Shown: piece after piece, positions 41,567 to 49,992 of the stretch | Numbering within the stretch: the first letter of the stretch is position 1 | Layout of the letters: the number at the start of each line of letters is the position of its first letter | Origin: Mycolicibacterium frederiksbergense | GTDB taxonomy: Bacteria; Actinomycetota; Actinomycetes; Mycobacteriales; Mycobacteriaceae | Length of the DNA: 64,000 nt | Direction of reading: 5' to 3' | NCBI RefSeq assembly: GCF_029893345.1 | Contig: NZ_JARXVE010000007.1 | Coordinates: forward strand, 272,716 to 336,715 | Notes under the pieces: model-generated | Seen by the model: only the letters and a program-made list of their open reading frames with translations | The model's database searches: none | Told to the model about the DNA's origin: nothing | Made by a program: the position numbers and the translations under genes

Positions 41567-42361
41567 CTACTTGCCGAACCGGCGATGCCGGGCGGTGTAG
41601 TCACGCAGGGCGCGCAGGAAGTCGACGCGGCGAAAGGCCGGCCAGTACGCCTCGGTGAACCACATCTCCGAATATGCGCTCTGCCACAACAGGAATCCGC
41701 TGAGGCGTTGCTCACCGGAGGTGCGAATGACCAGATCGGGGTCGGGTTGGCCGGAGGTGTAGAGGTTCTCCGAGATGCCTTCGACCGTGACGGCCTCCAC
41801 CAGCTGTTCGGCCGTGGCACCGTTGGCCAGCGCCTTGGACAGCAGCGAGCGCACCGCGTCGACGATCTCCTGCCGCCCGCCGTAGGCGACGGCGACATTC
41901 ACGTGAAAAGTCGCAGCAGTTGACTCCGTCGTCCGTTCGACCGCCTCCCGCAGGCGCCGGGCCGGCTCCTCCCCCAATAGCTCCAGGTCACCGACCGTGC
42001 GCACACTCCACTTGTTGGCCGGTGCGCAGATCTCCTCGACGACATCGGTGATGATCTCGATCAGGGCGGTCAGCTCTTCGGGGTCGCGCTGCAGGTTCTC
42101 GGTCGACAGCAGATAGACCGTCGTCATCTCGATGCCTGCAGCCTGACACCAGCGCAGCATCTCGGCGATCTTGGCCGCGCCCATCCGGTAGCCGATGCTG
42201 ACGTCGTCGTAACCTGCGTCACGCGCCCAACGCCGGTTGCCATCGCACAACACCGCGATGTGGCGGGGCAGCTCGGATTTGGACTGCGCCAGCTCCTGAC
42301 GCAACCGCATCTCGTAGAGCCGGTAGGCCGGTTCTTTGAGCCGCGGGGGAATGATGTCCAC
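41567..42361 (-). CDS. Short-chain Z-isoprenyl diphosphate synthase
   Basis: 264-residue cis-prenyltransferase. The conserved site CDGNRRWARDAGY (Asp40 to Arg44, Trp45) binds the allylic diphosphate and Mg; later motifs are YLLSTENLQR and DLVIRTSGEQRLSGFLLWQSAYSE split over the C-terminal third. The homologue Rv1086 makes omega,E,Z-farnesyl diphosphate, the precursor of decaprenyl phosphate used in arabinogalactan and lipoarabinomannan assembly. The starting GTG at 42361 gives MDIIPPRLKEP, the usual N-terminus. It is divergent from the hemolysin III-like gene. Confidence 0.92.
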   Translation of the reverse strand: MDIIPPRLKEPAYRLYEMRLRQELAQSKSELPRHIAVLCDGNRRWARDAGYDDVSIGYRMGAAKIAEMLRWCQAAGIEMTTVYLLSTENLQRDPEELTALIEIITDVVEEICAPANKWSVRTVGDLELLGEEPARRLREAVERTTESTAATFHVNVAVAYGGRQEIVDAVRSLLSKALANGATAEQLVEAVTVEGISENLYTSGQPDPDLVIRTSGEQRLSGFLLWQSAYSEMWFTEAYWPAFRRVDFLRALRDYTARHRRFGK

Positions 42362-42418
42362 GAGAATCCAGACTACTGTGAGCCCCGGGGTACACCATGG
42401 GTTGCCAATGGAGGTGAT

Positions 42419-43162
42419 ATGACCGCGCCGACCGACGCCACCAAGCCCTACCGCTCTGCGGCCGTGACAAGCCGGCCCGCCGAAGACCTACCGGAAGCCT
42501 TCGCCGATGGCGTCGCCCAGTTCCTCGGAAAACCGCGGGCACGAGGCTGGATCCACGTGTACTCGGCGATCATCGCGTTCATCGCCGGCGCGGCGCTGGT
42601 GTCGGTGTCATGGTCGGTGGAGTCCACCCGGGCCGGGCTGGCGACGCTGCTCTACACCTTCACGATTGTGGCGATGTTCACGGTCAGCGGGACCTATCAC
42701 CGGGTGAATTGGAAATCCGAAGGCGCCCGCAAATGGATGAAGCGCCTGGATCATTCGATGATCTTCATCTTCATCGCCGGCAGCTACACCCCGTTTGCAC
42801 TGCTGGCCCTGCCCGAGTCCAAGGGCATGGTGCTGTTCTGGATCGTGTGGAGTGGGGCGATCGCGGGCGTGCTGCTCAAGATGTTCTGGCCGTCAGCGCC
42901 ACGCTGGCTCGGGGTGCCGCTCTACATCCTGCTGGGCTGGGTGGCGGCCTGGTTCATCGGGCCGATCATGCACGGAGCCGGTGTGGCCGCGGTGGTGTTG
43001 CTGATCGTCGGCGGCGCGCTCTACAGCATCGGCGGCGTGCTCTACGCACTCAAGTGGCCCAACCCGTGGCCGACCACCTTCGGCCATCACGAGTTCTTCC
43101 ACGCCTGCACGGCCGTCGCGGCGATCTGCCACTACATCGCCATGTGGTTCGCGGTGTTCTGA
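42419..43162 (+). CDS. Hemolysin III/PAQR-family membrane protein
   Basis: 247 residues with seven hydrophobic segments and the PAQR metal-site residues in SGTYHRVNW, LDHSMIFIFIAGSYTPF and FGHHEFFHACTAVAAICHY. PAQR proteins are thought to be zinc-dependent hydrolases (ceramidase-like) or receptors; bacterial members are usually called hemolysin III without firm evidence of haemolysis. The ATG at 42419 has a clear GGAGG upstream, which fixes the start despite a longer open frame to 42260. Corresponds to Rv1085c. Confidence 0.9.
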   Translation: MTAPTDATKPYRSAAVTSRPAEDLPEAFADGVAQFLGKPRARGWIHVYSAIIAFIAGAALVSVSWSVESTRAGLATLLYTFTIVAMFTVSGTYHRVNWKSEGARKWMKRLDHSMIFIFIAGSYTPFALLALPESKGMVLFWIVWSGAIAGVLLKMFWPSAPRWLGVPLYILLGWVAAWFIGPIMHGAGVAAVVLLIVGGALYSIGGVLYALKWPNPWPTTFGHHEFFHACTAVAAICHYIAMWFAVF

Positions 43163-43229
43163 CCGAACACCGCGGCGCGTCACACCACGGTGGCCTGTTC
43201 CGGCGACCACTCGACGGGGCAAATTGACA

Positions 43230-43260
43230 ATGGGCCCCGCCGCGGCGCGGCAGGGCCCAT
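43230..43260. terminator. Bidirectional hairpin between hemolysin III and KSI genes
   Basis: ATGGGCCC at 43230-43237 pairs with GGGCCCAT at 43253-43260, and an inner GCCGC/GCGGC stem leaves a three-base loop. It sits between two convergent genes; a short A-rich tract (GGAAAAC) follows. Confidence 0.8.
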
Positions 43261-43275
43261 GGAAAACCGGGAGAT

Positions 43276-43650
43276 CTACAACTGCTTGATGTCAGCCGCC
43301 GACCAGTACGCCTTCATCGAGGTGATCTGCCCGTCGGCGTTGAACGTCATCACCTCGATCGGCTCGATGCGCATCGCGCCGCCGACCGTGATGCCGAACA
43401 GAAACGCGGCCTCATGCCCGCCGGGGCGGAACTGCACCAGCTCGGTCGTCAGTTCGGCACCGGCCGCGGTCAGATTCTTGTAGAAGCCCTCGATGGCCTG
43501 ACGCCCGATGTGCACCTCACCGCTGCCCACCGGATCCTCCACGGTCGCGTCGTCGGCGTACAGCGCGGCGATGTCGGCCGCGGAACCGCCCGCAACGGTG
43601 TCGAGGTAGCGCTTGACGAAGGATTCCAGAGTTGCGGCGTCGTGGCTCAT
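43276..43650 (-). CDS. Ketosteroid isomerase-like SnoaL-fold protein
   Basis: 124 residues. It resembles the Pseudomonas steroid Delta5-3-ketoisomerase along its length: FVKRYLDTV gives a Tyr near residue 15, ALYADDATVEDPVGSG holds the catalytic Asp near residue 39, IEGFYKNL and a C-terminal ITSMKAYWS match the family. The second active-site Asp (103 in P. putida) aligns with Glu in the MRIEPIEVM segment. The enzyme family shifts Delta5- to Delta4-3-ketosteroids. The ATG at 43650 is chosen over a longer open frame. Activity on steroids is likely but unproven; other SnoaL-fold roles remain possible. Confidence 0.8.
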   Translation of the reverse strand: MSHDAATLESFVKRYLDTVAGGSAADIAALYADDATVEDPVGSGEVHIGRQAIEGFYKNLTAAGAELTTELVQFRPGGHEAAFLFGITVGGAMRIEPIEVMTFNADGQITSMKAYWSAADIKQL

Positions 43651-43715
43651 GGCCGCGACGCTACACGGCCAGACTTCCGTCGCGTGGCGGTTCACCGCGT
43701 CGCCCTCTGGCGGTG

Positions 43716-45713
43716 TCACCGCCCAAGCGCGGTGGCCAGTTCCTCGACTGTCGTGACCGGCAGGTCGCACACCGTGCCGCGGCACACGTAGGCGGCGTCA
43801 ACACCGTCCACCCGGTCGCGCCCCTTGAGCAGCTCTGCGGAATCCGGGGCACCGCCGAGCACCAGCGCCCCACCGGGGGCCAGCATCCGCGCGGCGGCCA
43901 ACAAGGGCGAGGACGGATCGCCGGCGACCGCGATCTGGATCGGCCCGCGCACCTGCGCCTCGGCCACCGCCAGCCAGTGCCCGCCGGAGCGTGCCGCGCG
44001 CGCCAGGATCGGCGTGGCCGAGGACAACGTCGCCTGCGCCGCATCCGCACAGCGTTGCGACGCCGTCAAGTACGCGGCCAGCTGCAAGGCCTCGGCGATC
44101 AGCGACGCGCCCGATGGTGTCGCGCCGTCGATCGGATCGGCGGGCCGCACCATGAGCTGCTCGGCGTCGTCGGCGGTGTCGAACCAGCGGCCCGGCTGAT
44201 CGGGGTCGGCGAAATGCTGCAGCGCGGTGTCCAGCAGACCGATCGCCTCATCCAGTCCGAACCCGGTCAGCTGGAACAGCGTCAACAACGCGGTGGCCAG
44301 CGCGGCGTGATCCTCCAGGATCGCCGCGCTCTCCCCCACTCGGTCCCCCAGGCTGGCCCGGCGCAGCCGGCCGTCCACCAAATGCAGATCCAGTACTCGA
44401 CGCGCGCATCGCAGTGCCGCGGAAAGGAATTCGGGCTGCCCCAGCGCCACCGAGGCTTCGGCCAGTGCGGTGATGGCGAGCCCGTTCCAGGCGGTGACCA
44501 CCTTGTCATCGCGCGCTGGTTGCGGCCGCAGCGCACGAGCCGCCGACAACGCCGCCCGCACCCGCTCGAACCGGGCCGCATCGTCGGGATCGCGACGCAG
44601 CTGCAGCACCGAACTGCCGTGTTCGAACGTGCCCTCCGGCGTCACGCCGAAAAGTGAAGCCGCCCAGGCACCGTCGGCCTCACCCAGAACCGTGCGCAGT
44701 TCGGCGGGAGTCCACACGTAGGTCAGCCCTTCGCTGCCGCCGGCATCGGCGTCCAGCGATGAGGTGAACATGTCGCCGGCACTCAGATCCGACACAATGA
44801 ACTGCGCTGTCTCCGAAGCGATCCGGCGGGCCAGCGGATTCCCGGTGCGCCGCGCCCAGTGCGCATAGAACCGCAGCAGCAGCGCATTGTCGTAGAGCAT
44901 CTTCTCGAAGTGCGGCACCACCCAGTACGCGTCCACGCTGTAGCGGGCGAACCCGCCGGCCAGCTGGTCGTAGATCCCGCCCCGGGCCATCGCGGTGCCG
45001 GTGCGCTCGACGGCTCCCAGCGCATCGCCGGATCCGGTGCGCTCGTAGTGCCGCATCAGGCCTTCCAGAAGTGCCGACGGCGGGAACTTGGGCGCCCGGC
45101 CAAAGCCACCGTATGTCTCGTCTTCGTCATGCAGCACCGCCGCCACCGCGTGGTCGCACAGCTCGGCTTGCACGGGTGCCCCGCCCCCGGGCAGTCCGGC
45201 CGACATCGATCGGAGCTCGGTGGCGATCTGTTCGGAGGCGCGCTCAACCTCGTCACGGCGGTCCCGCCAGGTCTCGGCGACCGCGTCCAGCAATTGCAGG
45301 AACCCAAGTTTGGGGTAGTACGTGCCGCAGAAGAACGGCCGGCCATCCGGGGTGAGGAAACACGTCATCGGCCAGCCGCCCTGCCCGGTCAGCGCGACGG
45401 TGGCGTTCATGTACACCGCGTCCAGATCGGGACGCTCCTCGCGGTCGACCTTGATGCAGACGAAGCCGTCGTTGAGCACCGCGGCGACGTCGGCATCCTC
45501 GAACGACTCATGCGCCATCACGTGGCACCAGTGACACGCCGCGTATCCGATGGACAGCAGGATGGGGACGTCCCGTGCGGCGGCCTCAGCGAGCGCCTCG
45601 GGCGACCATTGCCGCCAGTGCACCGGGTTGTCGGCGTGCTGGCGCAGGTACGGGCTGGTCGGGCTGGTGGACCCGCCGAGCGTATTACCCGCTGCCCGGC
45701 TCACGTGGCTCAC
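43716..45713 (-). CDS. DUF255 thioredoxin-like protein (YyaL/SPATA20 family)
   Basis: 665 residues. The N-terminal thioredoxin-like domain carries SPYLRQHADNPVHWRQW and the active-site-like IGYAACHWCHVMAHESFED (CHWCH near residue 61); the remaining two thirds form an (alpha/alpha)6 barrel as in N-acylglucosamine 2-epimerases. The family is conserved from bacteria to human SPATA20 but its reaction is unknown. The GTG at 45713 lies inside the end of the upstream gene (29-base overlap); another GTG at 45704 is possible. Corresponds to Rv1084. Confidence 0.9.
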   Translation of the reverse strand: MSHVSRAAGNTLGGSTSPTSPYLRQHADNPVHWRQWSPEALAEAAARDVPILLSIGYAACHWCHVMAHESFEDADVAAVLNDGFVCIKVDREERPDLDAVYMNATVALTGQGGWPMTCFLTPDGRPFFCGTYYPKLGFLQLLDAVAETWRDRRDEVERASEQIATELRSMSAGLPGGGAPVQAELCDHAVAAVLHDEDETYGGFGRAPKFPPSALLEGLMRHYERTGSGDALGAVERTGTAMARGGIYDQLAGGFARYSVDAYWVVPHFEKMLYDNALLLRFYAHWARRTGNPLARRIASETAQFIVSDLSAGDMFTSSLDADAGGSEGLTYVWTPAELRTVLGEADGAWAASLFGVTPEGTFEHGSSVLQLRRDPDDAARFERVRAALSAARALRPQPARDDKVVTAWNGLAITALAEASVALGQPEFLSAALRCARRVLDLHLVDGRLRRASLGDRVGESAAILEDHAALATALLTLFQLTGFGLDEAIGLLDTALQHFADPDQPGRWFDTADDAEQLMVRPADPIDGATPSGASLIAEALQLAAYLTASQRCADAAQATLSSATPILARAARSGGHWLAVAEAQVRGPIQIAVAGDPSSPLLAAARMLAPGGALVLGGAPDSAELLKGRDRVDGVDAAYVCRGTVCDLPVTTVEELATALGR

Positions 45714-45984
45714 CCTTGCGGTTGGTGGCCTGGTCTTGGGTCTGGTCTCCGTCGGGCTCGGTGGTGCCCTCGTCGGCGGCCTGATCGGGCTCGGGGTGTT
45801 CCCGGTCGAAGGACTCCGGCAGTTTGCGCAGGTGCCGGTTCATCGACCAGACCAGGGCGAAGGTCCCAACCAGCAGCGCCACCGTGACCAGCAGGCCGAG
45901 CGGGGTCGCCTTACCGAACTCGGGTCCGGTGTTACGCGGCTCGTCGGCGAGCAGTGTGATCATTGCGGTGAAAGTGTCGTTCAT
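45685..45984 (-). CDS. Small single-TM protein downstream of mca
   Basis: 99 residues: a short N-terminal segment, one transmembrane helix (LGLLVTVALLVGTFALVWSM, about 29-48) and an acidic, disordered tail (ESFDREHPEPDQAADEGTTEP). Its ATG overlaps the mca stop (ATGA at 45981-45984) and its 3' end overlaps the DUF255 gene, so mca, this gene and DUF255 are one coupled unit, as in Rv1082-Rv1084. Function unknown; a membrane partner for one of its neighbours is conceivable. Confidence 0.8.
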   Translation of the reverse strand: MNDTFTAMITLLADEPRNTGPEFGKATPLGLLVTVALLVGTFALVWSMNRHLRKLPESFDREHPEPDQAADEGTTEPDGDQTQDQATNRKGEPREPGSG

Positions 45985-46847
45985 TTCTCAATCCCGGTGA
46001 ACAGGTCGTCTTCCGGCAGATTCACCGGAACGCGCGACCGTGCCAACTCGAACTCCTCAGTCGGCCACAACCGCTGCTGCCACTCGATCGGCGCATGGAA
46101 GAAATCGCCTTTCGGGTCGATCTGTGTCGCGTGCGCGCGCAGCGCATCGTCGCGCTGACTGAAGTACTCCGAGCATTCCACACGAGTGGTGACCCGATTG
46201 GCGAATACATCGTGGTCGGGGTCCCAATGCTCCAGCCATTTGCCGAACGGGCCCTCTTGACCGATCTTGGCGAACTCGTCCTGCAGCAGCTGCATGCGCT
46301 GGCGGAGGAAGCCGTGGTTGTAGTACAGCTTCGACACGCTCCACGGGTCGCCGGCGTCGGGAAACAGCCGGTGGTCGGCGGCCGCCTCGTAGGCCGCCAT
46401 CGACACCTCGTGGCAGCGGATGTGATCGGGGTGCGGATAGCCACCGTTCTCGTCGTAGGTGGTCAGCACGTGCGGCCGGAACTCCCGGATCACCTGGACC
46501 AGGCGACTTACCGGCTCCAGCAGCGGCGTCAGCGCGAAGCATCCGTCCGGCAGCGGCGGCAGTGGGTCACCCTGGGGCAGGCCCGAGTCGACGAATCCCA
46601 ACCAGTGGTGCTCGACGCCGAGGATCTCGGCGGCCTTGGCCATCTCGTCACGACGCACCTCGGAGATCCGGCCGTGCACCTCGGGCAGGTCCATCGCCGG
46701 ATTGAGAATGTCGCCGCGCTCACCGCCGGTCAACGTCACCACCATGACGCGCGCACCCTCGGCCGCGTAGCGCGCGGTGGTCGCCGCACCCTTGCTCGAC
46801 TCGTCGTCCGGGTGGGCATGCACCGCCATCAGCCGCAGTTCACTCAT
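45981..46847 (-). CDS. mca: Mycothiol S-conjugate amidase
   Basis: 288 residues. Mca cleaves mycothiol S-conjugates to release mercapturic acids for export, detoxifying electrophiles and antibiotics. Zinc ligands are visible in HAHPDDE (His12, Asp15) and HPDH (His142), within the LmbE/PIG-L deacetylase fold; GGYPHPDHIRCHEVS is characteristic. Length matches Rv1082. Mycothiol is restricted to actinobacteria, which supports the taxonomic call. The gene starts the mca operon and is divergent from the DUF4307 gene. Confidence 0.95.
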   Translation of the reverse strand: MSELRLMAVHAHPDDESSKGAATTARYAAEGARVMVVTLTGGERGDILNPAMDLPEVHGRISEVRRDEMAKAAEILGVEHHWLGFVDSGLPQGDPLPPLPDGCFALTPLLEPVSRLVQVIREFRPHVLTTYDENGGYPHPDHIRCHEVSMAAYEAAADHRLFPDAGDPWSVSKLYYNHGFLRQRMQLLQDEFAKIGQEGPFGKWLEHWDPDHDVFANRVTTRVECSEYFSQRDDALRAHATQIDPKGDFFHAPIEWQQRLWPTEEFELARSRVPVNLPEDDLFTGIEK

Positions 46848-46951
46848 TTCGCTTTCATCTAACTACGGAGCCCACTTTCCTATGCCCTCAGCCTCCCGAA
46901 GCTGCCTCGGCTCCGGTGGCTGATCTGTCTCGCCCTATAGTTCCAGTTCTG

Positions 46952-47374
46952 ATGATCGAACGCCCCGCCGCCCGCTACGGATCCCGACAGCTGCCTCGCC
47001 GGACCCGGCGCTGGATGGCGGCCGGACTCGTCGGCCTGGTCGCGGTGGCCGGTGTGATCCTCGCCGTTGTGGCGTACCAGCGGCTCGGCCCCCGCGAGGT
47101 AAAAGGCGAGCTCACGGCCTATGAACTGATCGACAACCAGACCGTTTCGGTGACGATCGGGGTGACCCGTCCCGACCCGTCGCGGCCCGTGGTGTGCATC
47201 GTTCGGGCCAAGTCGATCGACGGCAGCGAAACCGGTCGGCGCGAGATTCTGGTCGGCCCGTCCGACCAGAGGGTGGTGCAGGTGACCACCGAGGTGAAAT
47301 CCAGTAAGCCCCCCGTGGTGGGCGATGTCTACGGCTGCGGGACGGACGTGCCGTCTTACCTGGTTGCGCCCTGA
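46952..47374 (+). CDS. DUF4307 membrane-anchored protein
   Basis: 140 residues: basic N-terminus (RYGSRQLPRRTRRW), one transmembrane helix (about 24-44) and an extracytoplasmic beta-rich domain with VKGELTAYELIDNQTVSV, CIVRAKSIDG and GDVYGCGT, the DUF4307 pattern. The ATG at 46952 is chosen because a TATAGT -10-like hexamer at 46936-46941 would place the transcript start next to it; a GTG at 46916 would be upstream of that promoter. Corresponds to Rv1081c. Function unknown. Confidence 0.8.
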   Translation: MIERPAARYGSRQLPRRTRRWMAAGLVGLVAVAGVILAVVAYQRLGPREVKGELTAYELIDNQTVSVTIGVTRPDPSRPVVCIVRAKSIDGSETGRREILVGPSDQRVVQVTTEVKSSKPPVVGDVYGCGTDVPSYLVAP

Positions 47375-47410
47375 TTCTGGCGAACGCAACTAACGCCGAA
47401 CGGCGAATAA

Positions 47411-47614
47411 TTGAAGATCCGCCGTCTGCTCGGTGGTATGGTTGTGCGATACACGGTTCCTCGCTGGGGCCGTGTATTGCTGCATTAGCGCTCAGGAAGG
47501 CGCTTGCGCCCGCGGCAATACACGTACCCGTTCCCGGCCCGGAAACGGCGGATTTTGTATGCGAAAAAAGGCGCGAGAGCACCGCGACACCCAGACAGAC
47601 AGGAGCTCGAGATC
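47411..47614 (+). promoter_or_regulatory. greA promoter and structured leader, attenuator-like
   Basis: A possible promoter (TTGAAG 47411-47416, TATGGT 47437-47442, spacing 20) would start transcription near 47449. The leader then holds ATACACGG (47449-47456), CCGTGTATTGC (47470-47480) and GCAATACACG (47515-47524). The middle element can pair with either neighbour, giving mutually exclusive stems of 8-12 and 10 pairs. Further down, a GC-rich imperfect hairpin (47529-47547) is followed by ATTTTG, resembling a terminator. A 19-codon frame from 47559 overlaps the greA start. Confidence 0.5.
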
Positions 47615-48109
47615 ATGACCGATACGCAGGTCACCTGGCTCACTCAGGAAGCATTCGACCGGTTGAAGGCGGAGCTGGATCAGCTGATCGCCAACCGGCC
47701 GGTGATCGCCGCCGAGATCAATGACCGTCGCGAAGAGGGCGACCTGCGCGAGAACGGCGGCTACCACGCCGCCCGCGAGGAGCAGGGCCAGCAGGAGGCC
47801 CGCATCCGCCAGCTGCAGGAGCTGCTGAACAACGCCAAGGTCGGCGAGGCACCCAAGCAGTCCGGTGTGGCGCTGCCCGGCTCCGTGGTCAAGGTGTACT
47901 ACGACGACGACAAGAACGACACCGAGACGTTCCTGATCGCCACCCGCCAGGAGGGCATCAGCGACGGCAAGCTCGAGGTGTACTCCCCCAACTCACCGCT
48001 GGGCAGCGCGCTCCTCGAAGCCAAGGTCGGCGAGTCCCGCACCTACACCGTGCCCAACGGCAACACCGTCAAGGTCACCCTGATCAGCGCGGAGCCCTAC
48101 CACGCCTGA
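47615..48109 (+). CDS. greA: Transcription elongation factor GreA
   Basis: 164 residues, the standard length. GreA enters the RNA polymerase secondary channel and stimulates cleavage of backtracked RNA. The N-terminal coiled coil spans about residues 10-75 with the acidic tip DRREEGDLRENGGYHAAREE, and the C-terminal FKBP-like domain ends VTLISAEPYHA. The ATG at 47615 has AGGAG nine bases upstream. The gene lies behind a long structured leader that suggests regulated expression. Corresponds to Rv1080c. Confidence 0.96.
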   Translation: MTDTQVTWLTQEAFDRLKAELDQLIANRPVIAAEINDRREEGDLRENGGYHAAREEQGQQEARIRQLQELLNNAKVGEAPKQSGVALPGSVVKVYYDDDKNDTETFLIATRQEGISDGKLEVYSPNSPLGSALLEAKVGESRTYTVPNGNTVKVTLISAEPYHA

Positions 48110-48144
48110 TCGAGAGGCCCGGGGTAAGCACTACAGTCGGGGAA

Positions 48145-48813
48145 ATGGCGCAAATCGCCGAAGACCTGTTCTTGCTGTTGCTGGATAACGCGTCCGCACA
48201 GCCCGGGCTGGACCGCAACCGCAGGGAGAAAGTACTCAGCGCCGCAGTACTGCTGGATCTGGCGTATGCCTGCCGGATCCGCCCTGCCGTCGCCGACGAA
48301 CCGATCGCGGCCGGCCGGCTGGTTGCGCTGGCCGGCACCTGGCCTGCCGATCCGATCACCGACCCGGCATTCCGGCTGCTGCAGCGCCGGCCGCTCCCGG
48401 CCGAGACGGCGCTGGCCAAACTGAGCAAGCACACCCAGTCGAACCTGGAGCTGCACCTCGAAAGCATCGGCCAGATCCGGCGAGTCCGCATGCCCGGCAA
48501 AGGGTTTCCGGGCCGTCCGGTGTACTGCTGGCCGCTGACCAGCCGGGACCGGGTCAGCCATGCTCGGGCGGCGTTGCTGGCGGCACTGTTCGACGGGGGT
48601 ACCCCGGCGCCGCCGATCGCCGCGATCATCTGTCTGCTGCACGCGGTGGACGGCCTGGGCGCGGTGCTGAGCCTCAATGACCGGGGGTGGCGTTGGGTGC
48701 ACGCCCGGGCCACCGAGATCGCCACCGGCGGTTGGGTGGACGACACCGCGTCGGCACTGCCGGAGATGAATCTGGCAGTGACGACGTCGGCGTTGCGTCC
48801 GGCCCTGATGTAG
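48145..48813 (+). CDS. GPP34/GOLPH3-like protein
   Basis: 222 residues, mostly helical, with the GPP34 N-terminal pattern EDLFLLLLDN, then LSAAVLLDLAYACRI and LESIGQIRRV. Eukaryotic GOLPH3/Vps74 binds phosphatidylinositol 4-phosphate and retains Golgi glycosyltransferases; actinobacterial homologues have no settled role. It begins 35 bases after greA and may be cotranscribed. Basic residues in the loop PGKGFPGRPVY could contact membrane lipids, but that is inference. Confidence 0.8.
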   Translation: MAQIAEDLFLLLLDNASAQPGLDRNRREKVLSAAVLLDLAYACRIRPAVADEPIAAGRLVALAGTWPADPITDPAFRLLQRRPLPAETALAKLSKHTQSNLELHLESIGQIRRVRMPGKGFPGRPVYCWPLTSRDRVSHARAALLAALFDGGTPAPPIAAIICLLHAVDGLGAVLSLNDRGWRWVHARATEIATGGWVDDTASALPEMNLAVTTSALRPALM

Positions 48814-48822
48814 CGGCTGGCG

Positions 48823-49980
48823 CTACTTCCCGAGCGCCTGCTCCAGATCGGCGAGCAGGTCGGCGGCGTGTTCGATGCCCACCGACAACCGCACCAGATC
48901 GTCGGGCACCTCCAGCTGCGAGCCCGCAGTCGATGCGTGCGTCATCGCTCCCGGGTACTCGATCAGCGATTCCACCCCGCCCAGCGACTCGGCCAGAATG
49001 AAAAGCTCGGTGCGCGAGCACAGTTCACGCGCCGCCTGTGGCCCGCCACGCAGCCGCAGGCTCACCATGCCGCCGAAGCCGGACATCTGCCGGGCGGCCA
49101 CGTCGTGGTTGGGATGGCTGGCCAGACCGGGGTAGAGCACGCTCTCGACCGCCGGGTGCCCGTCCAGGAATTCGGCGATCAGCGCGGCATTTTCGCTGTG
49201 CTGACGCATCCGCAGCACCAGCGTCTTGAGCCCACGCATGGTCAGGTACGCGTCGAACGGGCCGGGCACCGCACCGGCGCCGTTCTGCAGGAACGCGAAC
49301 GCCGCGTCGAGTTCCTCGTCATTGGTCAGCAGTGCACCGCCCACCACGTCGGAATGTCCGCCGATGTACTTGGTGGTCGAGTGCAGCACGATGTCGGCAC
49401 CCAGCAGCAGCGGCTGCTGCAGTGCCGGGGAGGCAAAGGTGTTGTCCACCAACACCTTGACGCCCGAAGCTGAGGCGATCTGCACGATTCCGGCGATGTC
49501 GGCAATGCTCAGCAGCGGGTTGGTCGGGGTCTCCACCCAGATCATCCGGGTACGCGGGGTCAGCGCCGAGCGCACCGCGTCCAGGTCGCTCAGCGGGGCC
49601 GGGGTATGGGTGACCCCCCACTGTGAAAAGACCTTGTCGATGAGCCGGAAGGTGCCGCCGTAGGCGTCGTCGGGAATCACCACATGATCGCCGGGCCGCA
49701 GCACCGCGCGCAGCACGCAGTCGGTGGCGGCCATTCCCGAGCTGAATGCCCGTCCGTAGCCGGCTTCTTCGACCGCGGCCAGCGACGATTCCAGTGCCGC
49801 CCGGGTGGGGTTTCCGGTGCGGGAGTACTCGAACCCGCCGCGCAACCCGCCGACGCCGTCCTGGGCGAAGGTCGAGCTGGCATAGATCGGGGTGTTGACG
49901 GCTCCGGTGCCCGGGTCGGGTCGGTAACCGGCGTGGATGGCTTTTGTGGCCAGACCGTGCCACCTGCGCTGTTCACTCAT
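48823..49980 (-). CDS. metB: Cystathionine gamma-synthase
   Basis: 385 residues of the Cys/Met metabolism PLP family. The PLP lysine is Lys204 in LHSTTKYIGGHSD; SSGMAATDCVLRA and EYSRTGNPTR are conserved substrate and cofactor segments. It joins O-succinyl- or O-acetylhomoserine with cysteine to give cystathionine; related enzymes with gamma-lyase activity share the motifs, so direction is inferred. It lies with cbs (52842) around an insert of membrane protein genes, both enzymes belonging to transsulfuration. Corresponds to Rv1079. Confidence 0.92.
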   Translation of the reverse strand: MSEQRRWHGLATKAIHAGYRPDPGTGAVNTPIYASSTFAQDGVGGLRGGFEYSRTGNPTRAALESSLAAVEEAGYGRAFSSGMAATDCVLRAVLRPGDHVVIPDDAYGGTFRLIDKVFSQWGVTHTPAPLSDLDAVRSALTPRTRMIWVETPTNPLLSIADIAGIVQIASASGVKVLVDNTFASPALQQPLLLGADIVLHSTTKYIGGHSDVVGGALLTNDEELDAAFAFLQNGAGAVPGPFDAYLTMRGLKTLVLRMRQHSENAALIAEFLDGHPAVESVLYPGLASHPNHDVAARQMSGFGGMVSLRLRGGPQAARELCSRTELFILAESLGGVESLIEYPGAMTHASTAGSQLEVPDDLVRLSVGIEHAADLLADLEQALGK

Positions 49981-49992
49981 AACTCAGTAAGC

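Noticed and set aside
47433..47618. 61-codon frame covering the whole greA leader
   Set aside because: Its start lies upstream of the probable transcript start and overlaps the -10 hexamer; only the last 19 codons have a plausible start and are listed as a finding.
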